Shown: positions 1 to 5,790 of the stretch, in pieces
How positions within the stretch are numbered: position 1 is the first letter of the stretch
Layout of the letters: the number at the start of each line of letters is the position of its first letter
Assembly: GCA_027026295.1 (NCBI GenBank)
Contig: JALVOR010000103.1
Span: 1-6,074 of the forward strand
Length of the DNA stretch: 6,074 nt
Source of the DNA: Anaerolineales bacterium
GTDB taxonomy: Bacteria; Chloroflexota; Anaerolineae; Anaerolineales; DRMV01
Reading direction: 5' to 3'
The notes under the pieces: generated by a model
Database searches by the model: none
Seen by the model: the letters and a program-made list of their open reading frames with translations, nothing else
Told to the model about the DNA's origin: nothing
Position numbers and translations under genes: made by a program

Positions 1-19
1 CGACGAATAACCTCCAGCC

Positions 20-838
20 ATGCTCAAACAACGCGTACTGGTTGCTGTTATTTTGCTTCCCATTGGCATAGCCCTGATTTTTGCAGGCGGCCTGGCCTAT
101 CTGGTCATGGTCGCCTTTTTCATGGCCGTGGCCGCGGGCGAATATGCCCAGATGTTTGCCGCGCTGAACCGCCGCCCGCACCGGCTGCTGGTCGCGGGCG
201 GGGCACTGACGTTGCTGCTTTCCCGCTACTTTTGGGGCTTCCACTATGATGTACACCTCATCGCGGCACTCATTTTGCTGACGGTGGTTTACCACATGGC
301 AGATTATGCGCGCGGCGCACCCGAAAGCGGCACCGATTTCGCGATTTCCCTCAGCGGCATGCTTTACATTGGCTTCATCGGCGCTTACATGATTTCCCTG
401 CGGCAACTTGTCGATGGCGCATGGTGGCTGCTGCTGGCGCTGCCGGTCATCTGGATTGCCGACAGCGGCGCCTATTTTGCCGGGCGCGCCTGGGGCAAAC
501 ACAAACTTAGCCCCCGCCTCAGCCCCAAGAAAACCTGGGAAGGCTACCTCGCCGGCGTTGCCGCGGGCACCTTGGGCGGCGCGGCGCTGGCTGCCGCTTT
601 CCCGCCGCTGGCAGGGCACGAGGTGGCGGGCATGACGCCCGTGAACGGCGCGCTGTTGGGCTTCCTGATTAGCACCTTCGCCCCCCTGGGCGATTTGGCC
701 GAGAGTATGTTCAAACGCCAGGCCGGAGTCAAGGATTCAGGCCACTTGCTGCCGGGGCACGGCGGCGCTTTCGACCGTGTGGATTCCTGGCTCTGGGCTG
801 GCTTGATAGCCTACTATTTCGTTACCATCGTGACCTGA
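20..838 (+). CDS. cdsA: Phosphatidate cytidylyltransferase (CDP-diglyceride synthase)
   Basis: CdsA condenses CTP with phosphatidic acid to give CDP-diacylglycerol and pyrophosphate, the branch point for membrane phospholipids. The 272-residue length is usual for the family. The protein is almost entirely hydrophobic, with several membrane helices from residue 5 on. The C-terminal family signature spans residues 229-255: S229, K232-R233, K238-D239, the HGG at 247-249 and D252-R253..D255. A second conserved block, SPKKTWEG, lies at 168-175 after D148. One small deviation is Ala250 after HGG, where I expect a larger aliphatic residue. The start ATG at 20 gives the typical MLKQRV opening, but I see no clear Shine-Dalgarno. 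A TAA at 8-10 may be the stop of an upstream gene, in which case translation could be coupled; in many bacteria that gene is uppS. It heads a three-gene operon, and its stop codon abuts the glpX ribosome binding site. Confidence 0.97.
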   Translation: MLKQRVLVAVILLPIGIALIFAGGLAYLVMVAFFMAVAAGEYAQMFAALNRRPHRLLVAGGALTLLLSRYFWGFHYDVHLIAALILLTVVYHMADYARGAPESGTDFAISLSGMLYIGFIGAYMISLRQLVDGAWWLLLALPVIWIADSGAYFAGRAWGKHKLSPRLSPKKTWEGYLAGVAAGTLGGAALAAAFPPLAGHEVAGMTPVNGALLGFLISTFAPLGDLAESMFKRQAGVKDSGHLLPGHGGAFDRVDSWLWAGLIAYYFVTIVT

Positions 839-844
839 AGGAGG
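838..844 (+). promoter_or_regulatory. Ribosome binding site of glpX, overlapping the cdsA stop
   Basis: AAGGAGG is a near-perfect Shine-Dalgarno whose first base is the last base of the cdsA TGA stop. It lies 5 bases before ATG 850 and only 2 before GTG 847, so it decides for the ATG. The overlap suggests that ribosomes ending cdsA can restart at glpX. Confidence 0.85.
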
Positions 845-849
845 TTGTG

Positions 850-1839
850 ATGCCAGTAGATACCGCCCCAACCAGAAATTTGGCGTTGGAACTTGTGCGC
901 GTCACCGAGGCGGCCGCGATCGCTGCCGGGCGTTTCATGGGGCGCGGCGACAAGATTGCCGCCGACCAGGCTGCTGTGGACGCCATGCGCATGGTGCTCA
1001 ACACCGTGGAAATCAAGGGCGTCATTATCATCGGTGAAGGGGAAAAGGACGAGGCGCCGATGCTCTACAACGGTGAGGAGGTCGGCACCGGTGACCCGCC
1101 CGAAATGGATATTGCCGTTGACCCCATTGACGGCACCCGCCCCGTGGCGAAGGGCTTGCCCAACGCGATCGCCACCCTCGCCCTGGCCCCGCGCGGCACT
1201 ATGTTCGACCCCGGGCCCTTCGTTTACATGCACAAAATTGCCGTCGGCCCCGAAGCCAGGGGCATGATCGACGTTGAAGCGCCGGTGGAAGTCAACCTGC
1301 GGCGCGTTGCCCGCGTCAAGGGGAAAGACGTCCGTGACCTCACGGTGGTAATTCTGGACCGACCCCGCCACGAAAAACTGATAGCCGAAGTGCGGCGGCT
1401 GGGCGCTCGCATCCGCCTGATCCCCGACGGCGACGTGGCCGGCGCGCTGATGACCGCGTGGCCTGAATCGGGCATCGACGTCCTCATGGGCATTGGCGGC
1501 ACCCCCGAAGGTGTGCTGGCGGCCTGCGCGCTGCGGGCGATGGGCGGCGAAATTCAGGGCAAACTCTATGCCCGCAATGAAGACGAACTCCGCCGCGGCC
1601 AGGAAATGGGCTACGACTTCGACAAAGTGCTCACCATGGACGACCTGGTAGCCTCCAACGATGTCTTCTTCGCCGCCACAGGCATCACCGATGGCGAACT
1701 GCTGCGGGGCGTGAACTACGGCGGCGATTACGTCCGCACGCACACCCTCATCGTGCGCGGGCGCACCGGCACCGTGCGGGAAGTCTTCACCCGTCACCGC
1801 ATCGAAAAAGTGCAAGCCATCGGCGAGCCGCAAATTTGA
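850..1839 (+). CDS. glpX: Fructose-1,6-bisphosphatase, class II (GlpX family)
   Basis: Hydrolyses fructose 1,6-bisphosphate to fructose 6-phosphate in the cytoplasm, the committed step of gluconeogenesis; some relatives also act on sedoheptulose 1,7-bisphosphate. The protein is 329 residues from ATG 850, normal for class II enzymes. Visible landmarks, in order, are [11 protein letters not shown] (63-72 region), the metal and phosphate motif DPIDGT (91-96), AKGLPNAIA (100-108), PDGDVAGAL (192-200) and GIGGTPEG (214-221), whose Glu220 matches a metal ligand of the family. Residues 97-98 are Arg-Pro, where I recall Thr/Asn-Leu in well-known members; this is a minor departure next to the active site. 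The start is set by the AAGGAGG five bases upstream; a GTG at 847 is too close to it. It is the middle gene of the cdsA operon, starting 11 bases after cdsA, and probably co-transcribed with it. Confidence in family is high; the exact substrate range is inferred. Confidence 0.96.
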   Translation: MPVDTAPTRNLALELVRVTEAAAIAAGRFMGRGDKIAADQAAVDAMRMVLNTVEIKGVIIIGEGEKDEAPMLYNGEEVGTGDPPEMDIAVDPIDGTRPVAKGLPNAIATLALAPRGTMFDPGPFVYMHKIAVGPEARGMIDVEAPVEVNLRRVARVKGKDVRDLTVVILDRPRHEKLIAEVRRLGARIRLIPDGDVAGALMTAWPESGIDVLMGIGGTPEGVLAACALRAMGGEIQGKLYARNEDELRRGQEMGYDFDKVLTMDDLVASNDVFFAATGITDGELLRGVNYGGDYVRTHTLIVRGRTGTVREVFTRHRIEKVQAIGEPQI

Positions 1840-1856
1840 GGCGTAGAGGGAACACC

Positions 1857-2552
1857 ATGCGAGTGCTGGTAACCGGAGCCAGCCGCGGCCTGGGGCTGGA
1901 ATGGGTGCGCCAACTGGCTGCCCGTGGCGATGTGGTGTTTGCCACCTGTCGCCGCCCCCAGGAAGCCGACGCCCTGAATGCCCTCGCGGCGCAGCACCCC
2001 AACAACGTGAAAGTGCTGGCGATGGACGTCGCTAACGACGACAGCATCGCCGCCGCGTTGCAGGCAGTGGCTGCACAAACCGACGCACTGGACGTCCTCA
2101 TCAACAACGCGGGCATTTTGCACGAAGGCGAGCGCATCACCAACCTGCATTCCGAAGGGCTGATGCAGGCTTTTCGCGTCAACGCGGTGGGGCCAATGAT
2201 GGTAGCCCAGCGCGCACTGCCATTGTTGCGCCGTGGTGAGCGTCCGGTCATCTTCAACACCTCCACCATGCTGGCTTCCCTCACGCTGAAAAGCGGCAGC
2301 GGCTATTGCAGTTATTCCGCCAGCAAGGCCGCGCTGAACATGTTCACCCGCACTTTGGCCGCCGGTTTGCGCGGGGAAGGCATCATCGTGGTCGCCGTGC
2401 ACCCCGGCTGGGTGCGCACCGACATGGGTGGCCCCGGCGCACCGCTGACCCCGCCGCAATCGGTGCGCGGCATGATGGCTTTCCTCGACAAACTCACCAT
2501 GTCCCACAGCGGGCGCTTCTGGACGTGGGAAGGCAAAGAGCACCCGTGGTGA
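1857..2552 (+). CDS. Short-chain dehydrogenase/reductase (CsgA/sniffer-like SDR)
   Basis: A classical SDR oxidoreductase of 231 residues with a Rossmann fold and NAD(P)H binding. The cofactor motif TGASRGLG lies at residues 6-13, almost at the N-terminus. Asp57 follows the third strand, NNAG is at 83-86, Asn109 is in the helix-4 position, and the catalytic YxxxK is Tyr153-Lys157 (YSASK). The catalytic serine is Ser136 or Ser141. The C-terminal half, with HPGWVRTDMGG and a final SGRFWTWEGKEHPW, resembles the small SDR subgroup that includes Myxococcus CsgA and the animal carbonyl reductase sniffer. Arg residues after the third strand (32-33) hint at NADPH preference; this is inference. The substrate cannot be told. 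ATG 1857 is preferred because AGAGGG (1845-1850) sits 6 bases upstream. It is the last gene of the cdsA-glpX operon, 17 bases after glpX, followed by a strong terminator. Confidence 0.92.
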   Translation: MRVLVTGASRGLGLEWVRQLAARGDVVFATCRRPQEADALNALAAQHPNNVKVLAMDVANDDSIAAALQAVAAQTDALDVLINNAGILHEGERITNLHSEGLMQAFRVNAVGPMMVAQRALPLLRRGERPVIFNTSTMLASLTLKSGSGYCSYSASKAALNMFTRTLAAGLRGEGIIVVAVHPGWVRTDMGGPGAPLTPPQSVRGMMAFLDKLTMSHSGRFWTWEGKEHPW

Positions 2553-2571
2553 GCGCGGTACAGGCAAAACG

Positions 2572-2604
2572 AAAACGGCCTGGGTTGCCCACCCAGGCCG
2601 TTTT
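2572..2604. terminator. Rho-independent terminator, probably bidirectional
   Basis: Perfect 14-bp inverted repeat: arms AAAACGGCCTGGGT (2572-2585) and its complement (2591-2604), with loop TGCCC. A T-rich tail (TTTTGTTGT) follows on the plus strand, 19 bases after the SDR stop. On the minus strand the tail is TTTTCGTTTTG, so it may also stop transcripts arriving from dedA. It closes the cdsA-glpX-SDR operon. Confidence 0.93.
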
Positions 2605-2610
2605 GTTGTA

Positions 2611-2822
2611 ACTGTTCAGCCCCAAAGGGAAACCACAATTACGCAGGCAGAAAAACACAGAAGGCATAGAGAAGGCGCAGAAAACACGGAAGTTCAATGG
2701 TGAAGGGCATTTGTCGAAGGCGGGACGCCGTATGTTGCCTGCCAGCCTTGACGCCCAAAAATCCGCGTCTCCCCGTAATCTTCCGCGTTCATCCGCGGGC
2801 TGTTTTCCAAAGGCTGAACAGT
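2611..2822 (-). repeat. Composite intergenic repeat element, copy A (212 bp, 11-bp terminal inverted repeats)
   Basis: This fills most of the 304-base gap between the SDR gene and dedA. It is bounded by a perfect 11-bp inverted repeat, ACTGTTCAGCC at 2611-2621 and GGCTGAACAGT at 2812-2822. Read on the minus strand the order is: left end; TTTGGAAAACAGC; four 10-base words (CGCGGATGAA, CGCGGAAGAT, TACGGGGAGA, CGCGGATTTT; plus-strand span 2757-2798); a T-run; a variable middle; a TTCTGTG/TTCTGCG-rich block (2641-2692); then the right end GGCTGAACAGTTAC (2608-2621). The same modules recur in copy B at 5791-5963. I see no convincing target-site duplication and no coding content. Short open frames crossing it are byproducts of the low-complexity repeats. 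It resembles a MITE-like non-autonomous element or a dispersed structured repeat; its mobility is inferred. Confidence 0.7.
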
Positions 2823-2856
2823 CAAGTTTTGCTTTGCAGAGCAGCGGCGCAATCGC

Positions 2857-3507
2857 TCAATCGGCTGCCTGTGCGCCTTCGCGGCGGGCTTTGAGGTATT
2901 CCCAAATGCCGGGCAGCAGCGAAACCAGAATGATGCCGATGATGACCAGGCTGAAGTTGTCTTTCACCACGGGAATGTTGCCGAAGAAATAGCCTAAGGA
3001 GAGGAAAAGCCCTGTCCAGGCCAGCCCGCCGACCACGTTATAAAGCACAAAGCGCGAGTAGGTCATTGCCCCAATGCCGGCCACAAAGGGCACAAAGGTG
3101 CGGATGATGGGTGCAAAGCGCCCCAACACCACGGCAAAGCCGCCGTGTTTTTCGTAAAATTCGTGGGTGCGGTCGAGGTGTTCCTGCTTCAGGTATTTTA
3201 TCTCGCCGGAAAACGCCCGCGGCCCGATGAAATGCCCAATCCAGTAGTTCACCGTGTCGCCGAGAATGGCGCCCGTTGCCATCACCAGGAAGAGCAGCGC
3301 CAGGTTGAGGTCGCCCAAGGCGGCGAAGGTGCCCGCGGCGAAGAGCAGCGAGTCGCCGGGAAGGAAGGGCGTGACCACGAAGCCGGTTTCCAGGAAAATC
3401 ACGAGGAACAGCAGCGCATAAGTCCACCCGCCGAACATTTGCAAAATGGTCGCCAGATGCTCATCCAGGTGCAAGAAGATGTCAATAAACAGTTGTAACC
3501 AGTTCAT
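2857..3507 (-). CDS. DedA family membrane protein
   Basis: A 216-residue integral membrane protein of the DedA (SNARE-associated/VTT) family. Members include lipid transporters and scramblases, some of which move undecaprenyl phosphate or phosphatidylethanolamine across the cytoplasmic membrane; which lipid this one handles is unknown. Conserved acidic residues are Glu40 (FLETG) and Asp52 (LPGDSLLF). Conserved arginines are Arg130 and Arg136 in RFAPIIRTFVPFVAG, positions known to be essential in E. coli YqjA. Hydrophobic spans lie roughly at 29-48, 54-64, 67-90, 137-147, 152-172 and 182-202, with a charged C-terminal tail. Start ATG 3507 is supported by GAGGTC (3513-3518), about 5 bases upstream, and by an extended -10 box just beyond. 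It lies 55 bases after the DsbA-cyclophilin gene but has its own promoter, so it need not share that transcript. Copy A of the repeat element lies directly downstream. Confidence 0.95.
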   Translation of the reverse strand: MNWLQLFIDIFLHLDEHLATILQMFGGWTYALLFLVIFLETGFVVTPFLPGDSLLFAAGTFAALGDLNLALLFLVMATGAILGDTVNYWIGHFIGPRAFSGEIKYLKQEHLDRTHEFYEKHGGFAVVLGRFAPIIRTFVPFVAGIGAMTYSRFVLYNVVGGLAWTGLFLSLGYFFGNIPVVKDNFSLVIIGIILVSLLPGIWEYLKARREGAQAAD

Positions 3508-3535
3508 AACCTGACCTCAGCACAAGATGGGCGGG

Positions 3536-3544
3536 ATTATAGCA
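3536..3544 (-). promoter_or_regulatory. Extended -10 promoter for dedA
   Basis: On the minus strand the sequence reads TGC-TATAAT: a consensus -10 hexamer (3536-3541) with an extended TGn motif (3542-3544). No good -35 box is seen at 17-18 bases, which is tolerable for extended -10 promoters. The predicted start near 3529 gives a leader of about 22 bases before the dedA ATG, containing its ribosome binding site. Confidence 0.65.
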
Positions 3545-3562
3545 CAATCGCATACGCACAAT

Positions 3563-4807
3563 CTAAGGGGCGCGCGAGATTTTGACGCTGATAATGTAAT
3601 CGCCCGTGGTGAGCGATTGCAAAACGTGCATGCCCGAAGTCACGCTGCCGAAAATGGTCGCGTGCCCATCCAGTGCAGGCAAAGGTTGCAGGGTGATGAA
3701 GAACTGGCTGCTGTTGGAAACCCCGCCGGTGCTGTAAAGCGCCAGTTGCCCGGCGCGGTCGAAGGCCAGCCCGGCGGCGTTTTCCAGGGCAAAGGTGTAG
3801 CCCGCGTTGCCGTAGCCGGTGTTGGAAGGGTCGCCGCTGCGCACCCACCGCCCTTCGGCGTCCCGCCAGATGCGGTTGTGGTCATACCAGCCCTGCTCGG
3901 CGAGGAAGACGAAACTGTTGACGGCGTTGGGGGCTTTGTCGGGGTAGAGGCGTAGGGTGATTTTGCCGCGATTGGTGGCAATAGTGGCGCTGATTTCCTC
4001 ATCGGGGGAAACCTGCACCGGCGGGCAGGTATGGAACTGGCGCGCGGCGAGGATGTTCAGCCGCACCACGGTGTCGAGGTCGTTGAAACTCAACGGGCTG
4101 GTGTAGAGTTGGGCGTTGACGTAGAGCAGGGGCACCGCGGGCAGGTTGTGGTTGATGCCGTTTTCCCACGCGCTTTGCACAATGGCCTGGATTTCTTTGC
4201 TGTTCATGTCGGTTACGAACTGTTCGGCGTCTAACCCCAGGCGCCCGGCGGCATCTTTCAGATAGCGCTGGAAGGCATCGCCGTCCATGCTTACCCATTG
4301 GGTTTGCTCGCCAAAGAGCAGGTCGTGCATTTGCCAGAATTTGCCCTGGCGGGCGGCTGCCTCGGCAGCCTGGGCGGCCAGCGCGGCTTTGTCGTGCAAG
4401 TTGATGAGGGGAAAGTGGCGGAAGACCAGCACCACGTCGTCGGCGTGGGCTTTTTGCACTGCCCGCAAGATCTTTGCCGCGGTGGCGCAAGGCGTGCATT
4501 GGAAGTCGCTATAAACCACGAGGAAAACCGAAGCGTGTTCGCGGTCGCCCAGCACGTGGTCGTAAGTGGTGAGGTATTCCATGGCTTCCCGCGCGGGCGA
4601 AACGCCGGGTTTGGAAGCCGCACATGGCACGGTGGGAACTGGTGTGGGGGAAAGCGCAACGGTGGCAAAGGGCGTTTGCGTAGGCGTGGCGGCAAGCACC
4701 GGCGTAGCGGTGGGCTGGGGCGTGGCTTTGCCACGGCAGCTTGCCCACGTCAGCATGGCAAAGAGCGCCCAGAGCAAAAAGGCGTGTTTGCGAGCGTTGA
4801 ACATCAT
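3563..4807 (-). CDS. Secreted/lipid-anchored DsbA-like thioredoxin domain fused to a divergent cyclophilin domain
   Basis: A 414-residue two-domain protein for the extracytoplasmic side. Residues 1-24 form a signal peptide (basic ARK, hydrophobic core, then WASC). Cys24 could be a lipid-attachment site, though Trp21 at -3 makes a poor lipobox. A Thr-Pro-rich linker covers about 28-60. Residues 76-262 are a DsbA/Thioredoxin_4-like domain with redox motif CTPC (Cys104-Cys107), FRHFPL (129-134) and a cis-proline candidate at VPLLYVN (225-231). Cys62 and Cys261 flank it and could pair. Residues 273-409 are a cyclophilin-type prolyl isomerase fold: NRGKITLRLYPDKAPNAVNSF, SGDP (324-327), SSQFFITL (366-373) and ALDGHATIFG. 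Gln368 and Phe370 match CypA Gln111 and Phe113, and Arg315 may match Arg55. The Gln63, Trp121 and His126 equivalents appear to be Arg323, Ala378 and Ala383, so isomerase activity is doubtful. GGAGG (4816-4820) selects ATG 4807 over upstream or downstream ATGs. Confidence 0.92.
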   Translation of the reverse strand: MMFNARKHAFLLWALFAMLTWASCRGKATPQPTATPVLAATPTQTPFATVALSPTPVPTVPCAASKPGVSPAREAMEYLTTYDHVLGDREHASVFLVVYSDFQCTPCATAAKILRAVQKAHADDVVLVFRHFPLINLHDKAALAAQAAEAAARQGKFWQMHDLLFGEQTQWVSMDGDAFQRYLKDAAGRLGLDAEQFVTDMNSKEIQAIVQSAWENGINHNLPAVPLLYVNAQLYTSPLSFNDLDTVVRLNILAARQFHTCPPVQVSPDEEISATIATNRGKITLRLYPDKAPNAVNSFVFLAEQGWYDHNRIWRDAEGRWVRSGDPSNTGYGNAGYTFALENAAGLAFDRAGQLALYSTGGVSNSSQFFITLQPLPALDGHATIFGSVTSGMHVLQSLTTGDYIISVKISRAP

Positions 4808-4813
4808 AAAAGC

Positions 4814-4845
4814 ATCCTCCCGAAGTCGCTTGACCTCGGGAGGAT
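4814..4845. promoter_or_regulatory. Perfect 10-bp inverted repeat over the -10 box and ribosome binding site
   Basis: Arms ATCCTCCCGA (4814-4823) and TCGGGAGGAT (4836-4845) are perfect complements with a 12-base spacer, inside which GTC/GAC (4825-4827/4832-4834) can pair around a GCTT loop. On the minus strand the 3' arm contains the GGAGG that serves ATG 4807, and the 5' arm overlaps the TACAAT box. It is either a dimeric-repressor operator or, on transcripts arriving from upstream, a hairpin that buries the ribosome binding site. Confidence 0.7.
4816..4820 (-). promoter_or_regulatory. Ribosome binding site of the DsbA-cyclophilin gene
   Basis: GGAGG (within GGGAGGA) lies 8 bases before ATG 4807 and 11 before the adjacent ATG 4804, so it favours 4807. 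It lies wholly inside the 3' arm of the inverted repeat and would be sequestered if that hairpin forms. Confidence 0.75.
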
Positions 4846-4849
4846 TGTA
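4844..4849 (-). promoter_or_regulatory. -10 box (TACAAT) upstream of the DsbA-cyclophilin gene
   Basis: TACAAT on the minus strand lies 36 bases before ATG 4807. No convincing -35 is seen at 17 bases. Its predicted start, about 4837, falls inside the 5' arm of the inverted repeat at 4814-4845, so the repeat would straddle the core promoter. Confidence 0.5.
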
Positions 4850-4872
4850 CCGCGATTGGGGCGTGCGGGTGG

Positions 4873-4947
4873 TCATTGGGCCGTTGTGAGCAGCCCGACG
4901 ATGTGGTCGCGCACACGGGCTTCTGCCCTGGCGCGCTGCCGGTTCAT
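4873..4947 (-). CDS. Possible 24-codon small ORF overlapping the SIMPL gene stop (ATGA)
   Basis: An ATG at 4947 overlaps the TGA stop of the SIMPL gene in the classic ATGA arrangement. It reads 24 codons, MNRQRARAEARVRDHIVGLL plus TTAQ, to a TGA at 4873. Most codons end in G or C, as in the neighbours. The peptide is basic with helix-forming character and matches nothing I recognise. There is no Shine-Dalgarno, so expression would depend on coupling to the upstream gene. It may instead be a gene remnant or chance. It occupies most of the 136-base gap before the DsbA-cyclophilin gene. Confidence 0.2.
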   Translation of the reverse strand: MNRQRARAEARVRDHIVGLLTTAQ

Positions 4948-5699
4948 GGTGAGGTCAGGGCAAATGTCATTTGCACGGTGGCGGTAATTTGCATTTGCCC
5001 GCCGCTGACGGGCACTTCGCCGGCGTCTTTGGGGGCAGCCATCATCACCATTTCACCACGCGCTACTGGCTGCGCCATGGCCTGAAACGAGATGGTTTGT
5101 ACCTCGCCCAGTTTGGCACCCGCGGCTTCGGCAATTGCCGCGGCCTGGGTCTTCCCTTGCTTCACGGCTTCCAGCCGCGCTTGCTCTAACAGCGCGGCGC
5201 GGTCGCTAACACTGAATTGGATGTTCTGCACGCGGTTTGCGCCGCTCTTTACCACCGCGTCCAGCACCTTGCCCAGTTTGTCCAGGTCGTGCACAGCGAC
5301 GCGCACGGTGTTGCTCACGATATAGTAGCGCGCCACCACTTTGCCGTCTTTGTCGCGCTCTTCCTGCTGGTAAAGGGAAAGCCCGATGGTCTGGATGTCT
5401 TTTTTGGCAATGCTGTAGGTGTTCAGGGTTTGGTAAACGGCGGCGACGCGCTGGTTGTTTTCCGTGAGGGCGGCGTCGGCTCGTTTGTCTTTGGTTTGCA
5501 CGCCGGTGGTGATGTAGGCCACGTCGGCCGTGGCAATGACGGAGGCCTGCCCGCTCACGGTAATGGTGCGCTGGGGCGTATCGCCGGTTTCCAAGAGAGG
5601 GGCTGCCTGCGCGGCGTTGGGGCGGAAAATCAACATAGCCGCCACGCCAAAGATAATGGCAAGCACAAGGCCGCCTGTAAAAACCAAAAGGGTTTTCAT
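4944..5699 (-). CDS. SIMPL-domain (DUF541) secreted or membrane-anchored protein
   Basis: A 251-residue member of the SIMPL/DUF541 family, which includes E. coli YggE and Brucella BP26/OMP28. The molecular role is unsettled; members are periplasmic or surface proteins, some forming ring-like oligomers and some linked to stress. Residues 1-25 are a signal sequence or anchor (MKTLL, then a hydrophobic run), with a possible cleavage site after AQA (30-32). The domain runs about 45-248: it opens with TITVSGQASVIATADVAYI, then DIQTIGLSLYQQ (101-112) and the hallmark stretch from NTVRVAVHDLDKLG to GANRVQNIQFSVSD (130-166). A helix of EAR-AVKQGKTQA type (172-186) and LGEVQTIS (197-204) follow. ATG 5699 is chosen over TTG 5705 because GGAGG (5706-5710) is 6 bases upstream of the ATG but touches the TTG. 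It is the first of three minus-strand envelope genes and is divergent from the gene at 6027. Confidence 0.94.
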   Translation of the reverse strand: MKTLLVFTGGLVLAIIFGVAAMLIFRPNAAQAAPLLETGDTPQRTITVSGQASVIATADVAYITTGVQTKDKRADAALTENNQRVAAVYQTLNTYSIAKKDIQTIGLSLYQQEERDKDGKVVARYYIVSNTVRVAVHDLDKLGKVLDAVVKSGANRVQNIQFSVSDRAALLEQARLEAVKQGKTQAAAIAEAAGAKLGEVQTISFQAMAQPVARGEMVMMAAPKDAGEVPVSGGQMQITATVQMTFALTSP

Positions 5700-5705
5700 G
5701 TTCAA

Positions 5706-5710
5706 CCTCC
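5706..5710 (-). promoter_or_regulatory. Ribosome binding site of the SIMPL gene
   Basis: GGAGG on the minus strand, 6 bases before ATG 5699. It abuts a TTG at 5705 and so excludes that start. Confidence 0.8.
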
Positions 5711-5774
5711 TGAAAGTGCCAAAGATGTTTGGTTGGGGTATAGACGCTGTGCGGGCGGGAAAGGTTCCGGCTGA

Positions 5775-5783
5775 TGGTACAAT
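5775..5783 (+). promoter_or_regulatory. Extended -10 promoter candidate reading toward repeat copy B and the gene at 6027
   Basis: TGG-TACAAT: a near-consensus -10 (5778-5783) with an extended TGn (5775-5777). No -35 box is evident. The predicted start near 5790 is almost the first base of repeat copy B (5791), so the whole element would be transcribed as leader of the gene at 6027. Confidence 0.4.
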
Positions 5784-5790
5784 TTCTGCA

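Noticed and set aside
847..849. GTG start for glpX, one codon upstream
   Set aside because: It is only 2 bases from the AAGGAGG, against 5 for ATG 850.
814..1833. A 339-codon open frame on the minus strand opposite glpX
   Set aside because: It is the antisense shadow of a GC-rich gene. The plus strand encodes a full GlpX with all its motifs, and the minus product is His/Gly/Ala-rich with no recognisable domain.
1836..1856. TTG start giving the SDR seven more residues
   Set aside because: It overlaps the glpX stop region, has no ribosome binding site and would put basic residues before the first Rossmann strand; ATG 1857 has AGAGGG at good spacing.
3491..3507. GTTGTAACCAGTTCA resembles the copy A end (GTTGTAACTGTTCA)
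   Set aside because: It lies within the dedA start codons, none of the other modules accompany it, and a single short match is compatible with chance.
4814..4845. Reading the palindrome plus GCTTTT as an intrinsic terminator
   Set aside because: The T-run is only four bases and is immediately followed by the start codon; a terminator there would block its own gene. An attenuator role for read-through transcripts cannot be fully excluded.
4808..4876. Upstream ATG at 4876 extending the DsbA-cyclophilin protein by 23 residues
   Set aside because: The extension is polar and sits before a complete signal peptide, it would read through the palindrome and -10 box, and ATG 4807 has a strong GGAGG.
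5737..5742. TATACC as -10 box for the SIMPL gene on the minus strand
   Set aside because: No -35 and no extended TGn motif; too weak to list as a feature.
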